Of a DNA stretch of 14,235 bases, positions 6,565 through 13,529 are shown piece after piece (position 1 is the stretch's first letter; each line of letters opens with the position of its first letter). The notes beneath the pieces are model-generated. The model was not told the origin of the DNA. It saw nothing but the letters and a program-made list of their open reading frames with translations, and did no database searches. The position numbers were made by a program, and so were the translations under genes. Source of the DNA: UKL13-2 sp031431435 (GTDB taxonomy: Bacteria; Pseudomonadota; Gammaproteobacteria; Burkholderiales; Usitatibacteraceae); contig JANPDI010000058.1 in assembly GCA_031431435.1 (NCBI GenBank), positions 1 to 14,235 of the forward strand, in the 5' to 3' direction.

Positions 6565-7674
6565 ATGACATTTCTCAAAGAACCGCCCTTCACCCACGGC
6601 ACGCAGGCCAAGACTGGCATCCTGCTGGTGAACCTCGGCACACCCGATGCACCGACCAAATCCGCCGTACGCCGCTACCTCAAGGAATTTTTGTCGGATA
6701 CCCGCGTGGTCGAGATTCCACGCCCTATCTGGTGGCTGATATTAAACGGCGTCATCCTCAATGTGCGCCCGGCTAAAAGCGCGGCGAAATATGCAACCAT
6801 CTGGACCGATGCGGGATCGCCGTTGCGCGTTTATACCGAACGGCAGGCGCAGATGCTGGGTGGCTATTTGGGTGAACAAATCAAATCGCCGCTGAAGGTG
6901 GTTGCAGCCATGCGTTATGGCAACCCCGGCATCGAAGCGGGGATCGACAAATTAAAGGCGGAAAACTGCACCAACATTCTGGTGCTGCCGCTTTACCCGC
7001 AGTACGCGGCCAGCACCACCGCCTCGACGTTTGACCAGGTCGCGCGGGTGATGATGAAAAAACGCAATGTGCCGGGCCTGCGTTTTGTGCGCAATTTCCA
7101 CGACCATCCCGCGTTTATCGACGCCATCGCGAAAAATGTCACTGCCCATTGGCAAAAAATCGGCCGGCCGGATTTTCGCACCGACAAACTGTTGATGACG
7201 TTTCATGGTGTGCCAAAGTTTCATCTCGACAAGGGTGACCCCTACCATTGTGAGTCACACAAATCAGCGCGGTTGATCGCTGAAAAACTCGGTTTGCAGA
7301 AGGACGACTATCTGGTGACATTTCAGTCGCGTTTTGGCCGCGCGGAATGGTTGCAACCCTATACCGACAAAACGCTCGAGGCACTCGGTGCAAAAGGTGT
7401 TGCACGGGTGGACGTGATTTGCCCCGGATTTGCCTGTGACTGTCTGGAAACACTCGAGGAAATTGCCATGGAGGCAAAAGAAACCTTCCTGCACGCGGGC
7501 GGCAAGGCCTTCAACTACCTGCCGGTGGCGAACGACAGCGAAGCCTATGTCGCCGCACTAACGTCGATCGCGCTTGACCATTTACAAGGCTGGGTCAGCA
7601 CGACCTGGGATCATGAATCCGCGGCGCGTGAAAACGCCGCATCGGCCGCACGCGCCAAATTGCTCGGTGGCTGA
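6565..7674 (+). CDS. hemH: Ferrochelatase
   Basis: A protein of 369 residues. It inserts Fe2+ into protoporphyrin IX, the last step of protohaem synthesis, on the cytosolic face of the membrane. The N-terminal GILLVNLGTPDAPTKSAVRRYL (18-39) and YPQYAASTTASTFD (144-157) are family signatures. The catalytic histidine is His214 in FHGVP (213-217). RFGRAEWLQPYTD (256-268) and CPGFACDCLETLEEI (286-300) carry the conserved acidic residues of the metal path. Cys291 and Cys293 are close together, but no cysteine-rich C-terminal extension is present, so an Fe-S cluster is not claimed. The last 20 residues are an Ala-rich tail. The ATG has no clear Shine-Dalgarno. It follows hrcA by 165 bp and may be read from it or from its own promoter. 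It converges on the GNAT gene. Confidence 0.97.
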   Translation: MTFLKEPPFTHGTQAKTGILLVNLGTPDAPTKSAVRRYLKEFLSDTRVVEIPRPIWWLILNGVILNVRPAKSAAKYATIWTDAGSPLRVYTERQAQMLGGYLGEQIKSPLKVVAAMRYGNPGIEAGIDKLKAENCTNILVLPLYPQYAASTTASTFDQVARVMMKKRNVPGLRFVRNFHDHPAFIDAIAKNVTAHWQKIGRPDFRTDKLLMTFHGVPKFHLDKGDPYHCESHKSARLIAEKLGLQKDDYLVTFQSRFGRAEWLQPYTDKTLEALGAKGVARVDVICPGFACDCLETLEEIAMEAKETFLHAGGKAFNYLPVANDSEAYVAALTSIALDHLQGWVSTTWDHESAARENAASAARAKLLGG

Positions 7675-7676
7675 CA

Positions 7677-7701
7677 ATGTGCTGCCAGGATGTCAGCACG
7701 T
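7677..7701. terminator. Possible hairpin between convergent hemH and the GNAT gene
   Basis: GTGCTG (7679-7684) pairs with CAGCAC (7694-7699) around a 9-nt loop, and the stem can extend by a G-U and an A-U pair. It fills the 28-bp gap between the convergent stop codons, where a bidirectional terminator is expected. No T-run follows on either strand, so any termination would be weak or Rho-assisted. Confidence 0.35.
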
Positions 7702-7702
7702 C

Positions 7703-8224
7703 CTAGATGACAACGCGGCCCATGGTTCTGGCCAGTTTGACCATCCCCGTTTTCGTGACCTCGTGAATATGCTTCGCGACAATCGAATAACCATGCCGGC
7801 CATATAAATTGATCAGCGGGTGATTTGTTGCGCCAGTCCATGTTGCCGCTTCAACCAATTGCTGATGCACCATCCACTGCTCGCCGGCAGCCAGCAACTG
7901 GTGCGCCACACCATGGCGCCTCGATTCGCGCACGACATAAGTGGTTGCGAACAGCCCTGATCGAACAGCGTGCGCATCTGTTTCAACCCGCACGATGGTG
8001 TGGCCAATGATCTGTCCACGCGCGTCTTCCGCTAGCAGCACCGTTGCGGTGCTTTGCGCCGGATCAAGGTGCCAGCGCACCCGCGCTCGCAACCAATCGA
8101 GGTCGTGCAGCGACATGCCGATTGCCTCACCTTCGACCTCGATCAGGGTATCACGCATGCGAATGGCGACAAGTTCGATCTCGGCATCATCTGTCGGATT
8201 GATCGGGCGAATCTGATGCAGCAA
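7703..8224 (-). CDS. GNAT-family N-acetyltransferase
   Basis: About 173 residues. Acetyl-CoA-dependent acyl transferases of this family modify amino groups of small molecules or proteins. Motif A is visible at 90-112: strand GLFATTYVV, then RESRRHGVAHQLL with the RxxGxA pyrophosphate loop. Motif B-like NHPLINLYGRHGYSIV spans 134-149, with the usual YxxxGF/Y pattern. The start is uncertain. The frame opens with TTG at 8222-8224, preceded by a run of six G that could serve as Shine-Dalgarno, and the first in-frame ATG (residue 23) would remove part of the first strand. An ATG just upstream is out of frame by one base. It lies 41 bp after the substrate-binding protein on the same strand, so an operon is likely. 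The substrate is unknown. Confidence 0.85.
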   Translation of the reverse strand: MLHQIRPINPTDDAEIELVAIRMRDTLIEVEGEAIGMSLHDLDWLRARVRWHLDPAQSTATVLLAEDARGQIIGHTIVRVETDAHAVRSGLFATTYVVRESRRHGVAHQLLAAGEQWMVHQQLVEAATWTGATNHPLINLYGRHGYSIVAKHIHEVTKTGMVKLARTMGRVVI

Positions 8225-8251
8225 AACAGCCCCCCATTCGGCGAAGGATCG

Positions 8252-8276
8252 TCAAACGGACAAACTTACCGTTTGA
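8252..8276 (-). promoter_or_regulatory. Stem-loop at the 3' end of the substrate-binding-protein gene
   Basis: TCAAACGG (8252-8259) and CCGTTTGA (8269-8276) form a perfect 8-bp stem with a 9-nt loop that contains the stop codon of the substrate-binding-protein gene. No T-run follows on the minus strand. It may protect the upstream message from 3' decay or reduce expression of the downstream acetyltransferase. Confidence 0.5.
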
Positions 8277-9408
8277 ACTTGCCACCCTTGCTCAAGATCG
8301 TCAGGTCGACAAAGGTTGAACCGTTGTGATTGTTGGGCGAGTAACGCACACGAAAGCCGCCAAAATCGGTTGCGCCCATGTTCGACAGCGCATCCACCAG
8401 CGATTCGCGTGTCAGATTTTTGCCGGCCTTACGGATCCCTTCAGCCAGCACCTTGGCGGCGATGTAACCTTCGAGTGACGTAAATGAATAATTTGCCTCA
8501 CCGCCGATGCGTTGTTGATACTCCGCCACAATCGGCACTTCCTCCGCCCAGGGAAACGGAACAACCTGTGAAATCTGCACGCCGCGGCCTTCCTCGCCAA
8601 GCTCGGCGGCCAGCGCTTTTGAGCCGACAAAACTCACATTCCAATATTGGACAAGGTATTTGCCCGCCTGCATCGCCTTGATAAATGCCGCGCAACTCTT
8701 ATAGGCGCTGATCTGAATGATTGCCGTTGCGTTTGTCTTTGACAACACGTTTACCGCATTGGCGACATCAACACTGTTTCGTTCGACCGTTGCCTTGCCG
8801 ACTATTTCAAGATTGCGTTTTTTCATCGCCCGTTCAACACCAGCCAAACCCGCCTGACCATAACCGTCATTCTGGTAAAACACCGCAATGCGGGTGATAC
8901 CAACCGATGTCAGATGACGCACGATATCCTCGGTCTCGTCGAAATAACTGGCACGAACATTAAAAATATAACGGTTGAATGGTTCGCGAAGTGATTGTGC
9001 CCCGGTGAACGCACCGACAAACGGCACTTTTGCCTTGGTGAAAACCGGCAACGACGCGTTCGACGTCGGCGTTCCCACATAACCAAACAGCGCCAACACC
9101 TTTTCGTCGTTGATCAACTTCTCGGTATTGGCCTTGGCGCGATCGGGTTCGTAACCATCGTCAAGCGAAACCAGTTTGATCTTGCGGCCGTTGATACCAC
9201 CGGCTTTATTGAGCGCATTGAAATACGCCTCTGCGCCGGCTTTCATTTCCCTACCCAGCGCCTCGGCGGGTCCGGACAACGCGGCCGATTGTCCGATCAA
9301 AATCGTGTCGGCAGTGACGCCCTGGGCAAATGCGCCGCCCGACAAGAGCGCGAAAGCAAAGAGTATCGCGGGCAATTTTTTTCTGGTGCGACGGCTAACG
9401 TCTGACAT
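8266..9408 (-). CDS. Periplasmic substrate-binding protein, branched-chain amino acid ABC type
   Basis: 380 residues from the ATG at 9406-9408. This start has GGAGG 8 nt upstream and gives a proper signal peptide: Arg/Lys-rich 6-11, hydrophobic 12-22, cleavage likely after AFA at 28. The open frame runs 21 codons further upstream but has no comparable start signal. The mature protein has the periplasmic-binding-protein type I fold of the Leu/Ile/Val family: TILIGQSAALSGPAEALGREM, NKAGGINGRKIKLVSLDDGY and GYVGTPTSNASLPVF are typical. It should deliver a small solute to an ABC importer. The ligand cannot be read from sequence; branched-chain amino acids, urea, amides and aromatic acids are all used in this family. 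No permease or ATPase gene is present in the window. It lies downstream of the dnaJ terminator and upstream of the GNAT gene. Confidence 0.92.
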   Translation of the reverse strand: MSDVSRRTRKKLPAILFAFALLSGGAFAQGVTADTILIGQSAALSGPAEALGREMKAGAEAYFNALNKAGGINGRKIKLVSLDDGYEPDRAKANTEKLINDEKVLALFGYVGTPTSNASLPVFTKAKVPFVGAFTGAQSLREPFNRYIFNVRASYFDETEDIVRHLTSVGITRIAVFYQNDGYGQAGLAGVERAMKKRNLEIVGKATVERNSVDVANAVNVLSKTNATAIIQISAYKSCAAFIKAMQAGKYLVQYWNVSFVGSKALAAELGEEGRGVQISQVVPFPWAEEVPIVAEYQQRIGGEANYSFTSLEGYIAAKVLAEGIRKAGKNLTRESLVDALSNMGATDFGGFRVRYSPNNHNGSTFVDLTILSKGGKFKR

Positions 9409-9528
9409 GGCACTGGCCTCCAAAAGGTAACGCATGTTTAGGGGGTATGCATTGGCACTACGATACACCAACTGGCGGCTAATTTGCGGGCAGACTGCCG
9501 ATGGTTGTGGATTGCGGCGGGCGGCAAC

Positions 9529-9555
9529 AAAAAAGGCCGCGGTTGCGGCCTTTTT
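9529..9555 (-). terminator. Intrinsic terminator after dnaJ
   Basis: A perfect GC-rich stem GGCCGC (9535-9540) / GCGGCC (9545-9550) has a 4-nt loop and is flanked by AAAAAA and TTTTT. Read on the minus strand it lies 18 nt after the dnaJ stop and ends in six T. The A and T flanks make it symmetrical, so it could act in both directions. It ends the grpE-dnaK-dnaJ operon and insulates the substrate-binding-protein gene, which needs its own promoter in 9409-9528, where I see no strong match. Confidence 0.9.
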
Positions 9556-9573
9556 AATTCACGGGGATTTCGA

Positions 9574-10707
9574 CTAGCCGGCGAAAAAATCCTTCACCTT
9601 GTCCATGAACCCCTTGGCACGTGGGTTGTGTTTGTCGCCGTCCTTTTGATTGATCTCATCAAGTTCACGCAACAATTCTCGCTGGCGGTCAGTCAGGCGC
9701 ACCGGTGTTTCAACCACCACATGGCACATCAGATCGCCGGACGAGGTCTGACGAATCGGCTTGATACCCTTGCCACGCAAACGAAACACCTGCCCCGACT
9801 GGGTCTCGGCCGGAATCTTGATTTTTGCTTCACCGTCAAGTGTCGGGATATGAATCTCGCCGCCAAGCGCAGCCATGGTGAAGCTGATCGGCATCTCACA
9901 ATGTAAATCGGCACCCTCGCGCTGGAACACACTGTGCGCCTTGAGCTGAACCACCACGTACAAATCACCGGGTGGACCACCATTGACGCCGGCCTCGCCC
10001 TCACCGGTCAGACGAATACGATCACCATCATCAACGCCGGCGGGGATCTTGACGGACAGGGTCTTATGCTTTTTGACACGGCCAACACCGTCACATGCCT
10101 TGCACGGGTCCGGAATGACTTTGCCGGTGCCGTGACAGGTCGGGCAGGTCTGTTGGATCGAAAAAAATCCCTGCTGCATCCGCACCTGGCCGACACCGGC
10201 GCAGGTATGACAGGTCTTGGCCTTGGTGCCGGGCTTTGCCCCGGTGCCATCACAAACCTCGCAGGCTTCAAGCGCCGGAATACGAATCTTGGTTTCGGTA
10301 CCGCGTGCCGCCTGCTCGAGCGTGATTTCCATGTTGTAACGAAGATCGGAACCGCGATAGACCTGGGCACCGCCGCCACCACGACCCCGCCCACCACCAA
10401 AAATCTCGCCAAAAATATCGCCAAACGCGTCTGAAAAACCGCCGGCGTCATTACCAAACCCACCCGGGCCACCTTGTGGGTTGACCCCGGCGTGTCCATA
10501 TGCGTCATAGGCCCGGCGCTTTTCCGCATCGGACAACATTTCATAGGCTTCTTTGGCCTCTTTAAATTTATCCTCTGATTCCTTGCTGTCCGGGTTGCGA
10601 TCCGGATGGTATTTCATCGCCAATTTTCGATAGGCTTTTTTAATCTCGTCTTCGGACGCATCGCGGTTGATGCCCAGAATTTCGTAGAAGTCTCGTTTGG
10701 TTGCCAT
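9574..10707 (-). CDS. dnaJ: Chaperone DnaJ (Hsp40)
   Basis: A protein of 377 residues, standard type I DnaJ. It delivers unfolded clients to DnaK and stimulates its ATPase. The J domain is at 1-70 with HPD at 34-36. A Gly/Phe-rich linker follows (about 74-113). Four zinc-binding CxxCxGxG repeats are present: CEVCDGTG (149-156), CHTCAGVG (166-173), CPTCHGTG (188-195) and CKACDGVG (202-209). The C-terminal substrate-binding and dimerisation region follows. It is the last gene of grpE-dnaK-dnaJ, 97 bp after dnaK. That gap holds a long hairpin, and no RpoH-like promoter was seen there, so dnaJ is probably expressed by read-through. Its Shine-Dalgarno is weak. Confidence 0.98.
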   Translation of the reverse strand: MATKRDFYEILGINRDASEDEIKKAYRKLAMKYHPDRNPDSKESEDKFKEAKEAYEMLSDAEKRRAYDAYGHAGVNPQGGPGGFGNDAGGFSDAFGDIFGEIFGGGRGRGGGGAQVYRGSDLRYNMEITLEQAARGTETKIRIPALEACEVCDGTGAKPGTKAKTCHTCAGVGQVRMQQGFFSIQQTCPTCHGTGKVIPDPCKACDGVGRVKKHKTLSVKIPAGVDDGDRIRLTGEGEAGVNGGPPGDLYVVVQLKAHSVFQREGADLHCEMPISFTMAALGGEIHIPTLDGEAKIKIPAETQSGQVFRLRGKGIKPIRQTSSGDLMCHVVVETPVRLTDRQRELLRELDEINQKDGDKHNPRAKGFMDKVKDFFAG

Positions 10708-10753
10708 GGAGCGGTCACAGGTTGGAAATGCAGGGAATAACGGGTTTGAGAAA

Positions 10754-10792
10754 GCAACAAAGGGGCGGGCATCTGCCCCACCCCTTTGTTGC
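10754..10792 (-). promoter_or_regulatory. Long stem-loop in the dnaK-dnaJ spacer
   Basis: GCAACAAAGGGG (10754-10765) and CCCCTTTGTTGC (10781-10792) form a perfect 12-bp stem. Inside it GGGC (10767-10770) and GCCC (10775-10778) add a 4-bp top with a 4-nt loop, separated by a small internal loop. On the minus strand only TTTCT follows, so it resembles a partial terminator or attenuator. It begins 12 nt after the dnaK stop. It probably lowers dnaJ relative to dnaK or stabilises the dnaK 3' end. Confidence 0.8.
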
Positions 10793-10804
10793 CCGGCATT
10801 GAAC

Positions 10805-12772
10805 TTACTTTTTGTCTTTCACTTCGGTAAATTCAGCATCAACCACGTTGCCCATGTCTTTTTCTTTCGCCGGTTCGGCGCCGCCGCCGGCACTTGCACC
10901 GGGGCCGGGGCCTGCCGCACTACTGGCGCCACCTTCTGCGGCCGCTTTTGCCTGCATATCGGCGTACATTTTTTCACCCAGCTTTTGTGCCGCTTTATTC
11001 AGCGCCTCGGTCTTGGCAGTGATAGCGTCCTTATCGCTTCCCTTCAACGCTTCCTCAAGATCTTTACTGGCCGCTTCAATGGCCGATTTTTCCGATGCAT
11101 CGATCTTGTCGCCATATTCTTCGAGTGACTTTTTGGTTTCGTGCACCAGTGCATCAGCTTGATTACGCGCCGTCACCAACTCAAGCACTTTTTTGTCTTC
11201 ATCGGCGTTGGCTTCGGCATCCTTGACCATGCGTTGAATTTCTTCCTCGGTCAGACCCGAGTTGGCCTTGATGGTGATCTTGTTTTCTTTGCCGGTCGCC
11301 TTGTCCTTTGCCGACACATGCATGATGCCGTTGGCGTCGATATCGAACGTGACTTCGATCTGCGGCTGTCCGCGCCGTGATGGCGGAATGCCCTCAAGAT
11401 TGAACTGGCCGAGCGACTTATTGCCGGTTGCCAACTCACGCTCACCCTGCAACACATGAATCGTCACCGCCGATTGATTGTCGTCCGCCGTTGAAAACAC
11501 CTGTGAGGCCTTGGTCGGCACGGTGGTGTTTTTCTTAATCAGCTTGGTCGACACACCACCAAGGGTTTCGATTCCCAGCGATAACGGGGTAACGTCAAGC
11601 AGCAACACATCCTTGACATCGCCTTTCAGCACGCCGCCCTGGATGGCCGCACCAACCGCAACCGCTTCATCTGGGTTGACGTCTTTACGCGGCTCTTTGC
11701 CAAAAATTTCTTTGACCTTTTCCTGCACCTTTGGCATGCGCGTCTGGCCGCCGACCAGAATCACGTCCGAGATATCGGCGATGTTCACGCCGGCATCCTT
11801 GATGGCAATGCGGCACGGCTCGATGGTGCGCTCGATCAACTCGTCCACCAGCGACTCAAACTTGGCACGTGTGATCTTGACCAGCAAGTGTTTCGGACCC
11901 GACGCATCCGCCGTGACATACGGCAGATTCACCTCGGTTTGTTGCGCCGACGAAAGTTCGATCTTGGCTTTTTCTGCCGCGTCTTTCAGGCGCTGCAAAG
12001 CCAGCACATCCTTCTTCAGGTCAATGCCCTGCTCTTTTTTAAATTCATCACACAGGTAATCCATCAAACGCTGGTCGAAGTCCTCACCGCCCAGAAACGT
12101 GTCACCGTTGGTCGACAGCACTTCAAATTGGTGCTCGCCCTCGACCGAGGCAATTTCAATAATCGAGACGTCAAACGTGCCGCCGCCAAGATCATAAACA
12201 GCAATCTTCCGGTCACCCTCTTTTTTGTCCATGCCAAACGCCAGCGCCGCCGCCGTCGGCTCGTTGATGATGCGCTTGACATCGAGACCGGCAATACGGC
12301 CGGCGTCTTTGGTGGCCTGACGTTGTGCGTCGTTGAAATACGCGGGCACCGTGATGACTGCCTCAGTGACTTCCTCACCACGGTAGTCTTCGGCGGTCTT
12401 TTTCAGTTTGCGCAGCACTTCCGACGACACCTGCGGTGGCGCCATTTTTTTACCGCGCACTTCCACCCATGCATCACCGTTGTAATTTTTGATGATGGCG
12501 TAAGGCATCATGTCGATGTCCTTTTGCACTTCTTTTTCTTCAAAGCGGCGACCGATCAACCGTTTGACCGCATACAGCGTGTTTTTTGGATTGGTGACCG
12601 CCTGGCGTTTGGCTGATGCCCCGACCAGAATTTCACCATCGTCCTGATACGCCACGATGGATGGCGTGGTACGTGCACCTTCGGCGTTTTCGATCACCTT
12701 TGGCTGGCCGGCTTCCATGATGGCAATACAGCTGTTGGTGGTACCCAAATCAATTCCAATAATGCGTCCCAT
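10805..12772 (-). CDS. dnaK: Molecular chaperone DnaK (Hsp70)
   Basis: A protein of 655 residues, full length. This ATP-driven chaperone binds exposed hydrophobic segments and cycles with DnaJ and GrpE in the cytosol. The nucleotide-binding domain (1-385) starts MGRIIGIDLGTTNS, with the phosphate-2 loop DLGGGTFD at 194-201 and ILVGGQTRMP at 338-347. The interdomain linker VLLLDVTP is at 389-396. The substrate-binding domain and helical lid follow, then a Gly/Ala-rich tail and the conserved end VVDAEFTEVKD. The insert in the ATPase domain is of the Gram-negative type. The ATG has AAGGA 8 nt upstream. An RpoH-like promoter lies 41-68 nt upstream (12813-12840), in addition to read-through from grpE. 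Confidence 0.99.
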   Translation of the reverse strand: MGRIIGIDLGTTNSCIAIMEAGQPKVIENAEGARTTPSIVAYQDDGEILVGASAKRQAVTNPKNTLYAVKRLIGRRFEEKEVQKDIDMMPYAIIKNYNGDAWVEVRGKKMAPPQVSSEVLRKLKKTAEDYRGEEVTEAVITVPAYFNDAQRQATKDAGRIAGLDVKRIINEPTAAALAFGMDKKEGDRKIAVYDLGGGTFDVSIIEIASVEGEHQFEVLSTNGDTFLGGEDFDQRLMDYLCDEFKKEQGIDLKKDVLALQRLKDAAEKAKIELSSAQQTEVNLPYVTADASGPKHLLVKITRAKFESLVDELIERTIEPCRIAIKDAGVNIADISDVILVGGQTRMPKVQEKVKEIFGKEPRKDVNPDEAVAVGAAIQGGVLKGDVKDVLLLDVTPLSLGIETLGGVSTKLIKKNTTVPTKASQVFSTADDNQSAVTIHVLQGERELATGNKSLGQFNLEGIPPSRRGQPQIEVTFDIDANGIMHVSAKDKATGKENKITIKANSGLTEEEIQRMVKDAEANADEDKKVLELVTARNQADALVHETKKSLEEYGDKIDASEKSAIEAASKDLEEALKGSDKDAITAKTEALNKAAQKLGEKMYADMQAKAAAEGGASSAAGPGPGASAGGGAEPAKEKDMGNVVDAEFTEVKDKK

Positions 12773-12812
12773 GATGTTTTCCTTTATTTCGAAGTCTTTT
12801 AAGATGTTCTGT

Positions 12813-12840
12813 AGATTGGGATTTATGCCGCAGCTTCAAG
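12813..12840 (-). promoter_or_regulatory. RpoH (sigma-32)-like promoter of dnaK
   Basis: On the minus strand, CTTGAAG (12834-12840), a 13-bp spacer and CCCAATCT (12813-12820). The sigma-32 consensus is CTTGAAA-N11-16-CCCCATNT. This matches 6 of 7 bases in the -35 and 6 of 7 specified bases in the -10. It lies in the grpE-dnaK spacer and would give a leader of about 30 nt before the dnaK ATG. It would let dnaK be induced independently of grpE. Confidence 0.72.
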
Positions 12841-12855
12841 TGGTTGATAGCCCGG

Positions 12856-12900
12856 CCATCCACGTCCAATAAGGACGCCAAAGCGCAACCGGCTGGATGG
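12856..12900 (-). promoter_or_regulatory. Stem-loop in the grpE-dnaK spacer
   Basis: An outer stem of 7 bp, CCATCCA (12856-12862) / TGGATGG (12894-12900), encloses an inner 5-bp hairpin CGTCC (12863-12867) / GGACG (12873-12877) with a 5-nt loop. It starts directly after the grpE stop codon. There is no T-run. It is the counterpart of the hairpin in the dnaK-dnaJ spacer and may separate or stabilise the messages. Confidence 0.5.
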
Positions 12901-13464
12901 TCAGGCCTTCGCCTTGGCGACGGCAACCAACGCAGGGCGCAACACCCGGTCGTGCAGCGTATAGCCCTTTTGCATCACCGAAACCACGGTGTTGTCGTCC
13001 TGATCCGACTCAACCGCCGCAATTGCCTGATGCCGGGTCGGGTCGAACTTCTGCCCCACCGGGTCCACCTCCTGAATGGCAAATTTTTCGAACACCGATG
13101 CCAGCTGGCGCATGGTCAATTCCACGCCCTGTTTATAAGCGTCCACCGAAGGGTTATCGACCTTGAGCGCCGCATCCATGCTGTCCTTGACGGCGAGCAG
13201 GGCATCGGCCATTTTCTCAACACCGAATTTTTGTGCTTTGAGCACATCCTCGGCCGAGCGCCGACGGATATTTTCTGTCTCGGCCTTCGCCCGCAACCAT
13301 TCATCCTTCGCCGTCAACGCTGCCGCTTCGGCAGTGGCTAACTTAATCGCCAGCTCGGCGGTCGGATCGTTGTGGTGGTTGCCCGAAGGCGTGTCAGTCG
13401 TCGCTGAATCGGCTGAAACAGGTGCCGGCTGCGCTTGGTTTTGCGCATTTTCTGAAGCATCCAT
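12901..13464 (-). CDS. grpE: Nucleotide exchange factor GrpE
   Basis: 187 residues from the ATG at 13462-13464. AGGGA lies about 10 nt upstream; the in-frame TTG two codons earlier is too close to it. GrpE releases ADP from DnaK and acts as a dimeric thermosensor. Residues 1-40 are a disordered Gln/Ala/Pro/Ser-rich tail. Residues 40-100 are the long dimerisation helix (KDEWLRAKAETENIRRRS, AQKFGVEKMADALL). The C-terminal beta wing includes FDPTRHQAI and the ending GYTLHDRVLRPALVAVAKA, the family signature. It is first in grpE-dnaK-dnaJ, immediately downstream of an RpoH-like promoter that overlaps the end of the AlkB-like gene. Confidence 0.97.
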   Translation of the reverse strand: MDASENAQNQAQPAPVSADSATTDTPSGNHHNDPTAELAIKLATAEAAALTAKDEWLRAKAETENIRRRSAEDVLKAQKFGVEKMADALLAVKDSMDAALKVDNPSVDAYKQGVELTMRQLASVFEKFAIQEVDPVGQKFDPTRHQAIAAVESDQDDNTVVSVMQKGYTLHDRVLRPALVAVAKAKA

Positions 13465-13501
13465 GATCAAAAATTCCCTGAAAAATCAATATCATGGAAT
13501 C

Positions 13502-13529
13502 AATTTGGGTCAAGCGCCCCAATTTCAAG
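13502..13529 (-). promoter_or_regulatory. RpoH (sigma-32)-like promoter of grpE
   Basis: On the minus strand, CTTGAAA (13523-13529), an exact match to the sigma-32 -35, then a 13-bp spacer and CCCAAATT (13502-13509), which matches 5 of 7 specified positions of CCCCATNT. It is 38 nt upstream of the grpE ATG, a suitable distance. The -35 overlaps the TGA stop of the AlkB-like gene. A sigma-70-like TTGACC also lies between the two elements but lacks a good -10. Confidence 0.75.

Noticed and set aside
11888..12616. Plus-strand open frame of 242 codons inside dnaK
   Set aside because: It is entirely antisense to dnaK and has no recognisable motif; it results from dnaK codon bias.
13465..13470. 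TTG start two codons upstream in grpE
   Set aside because: Too close to the AGGGA sequence, whereas the following ATG is properly spaced.
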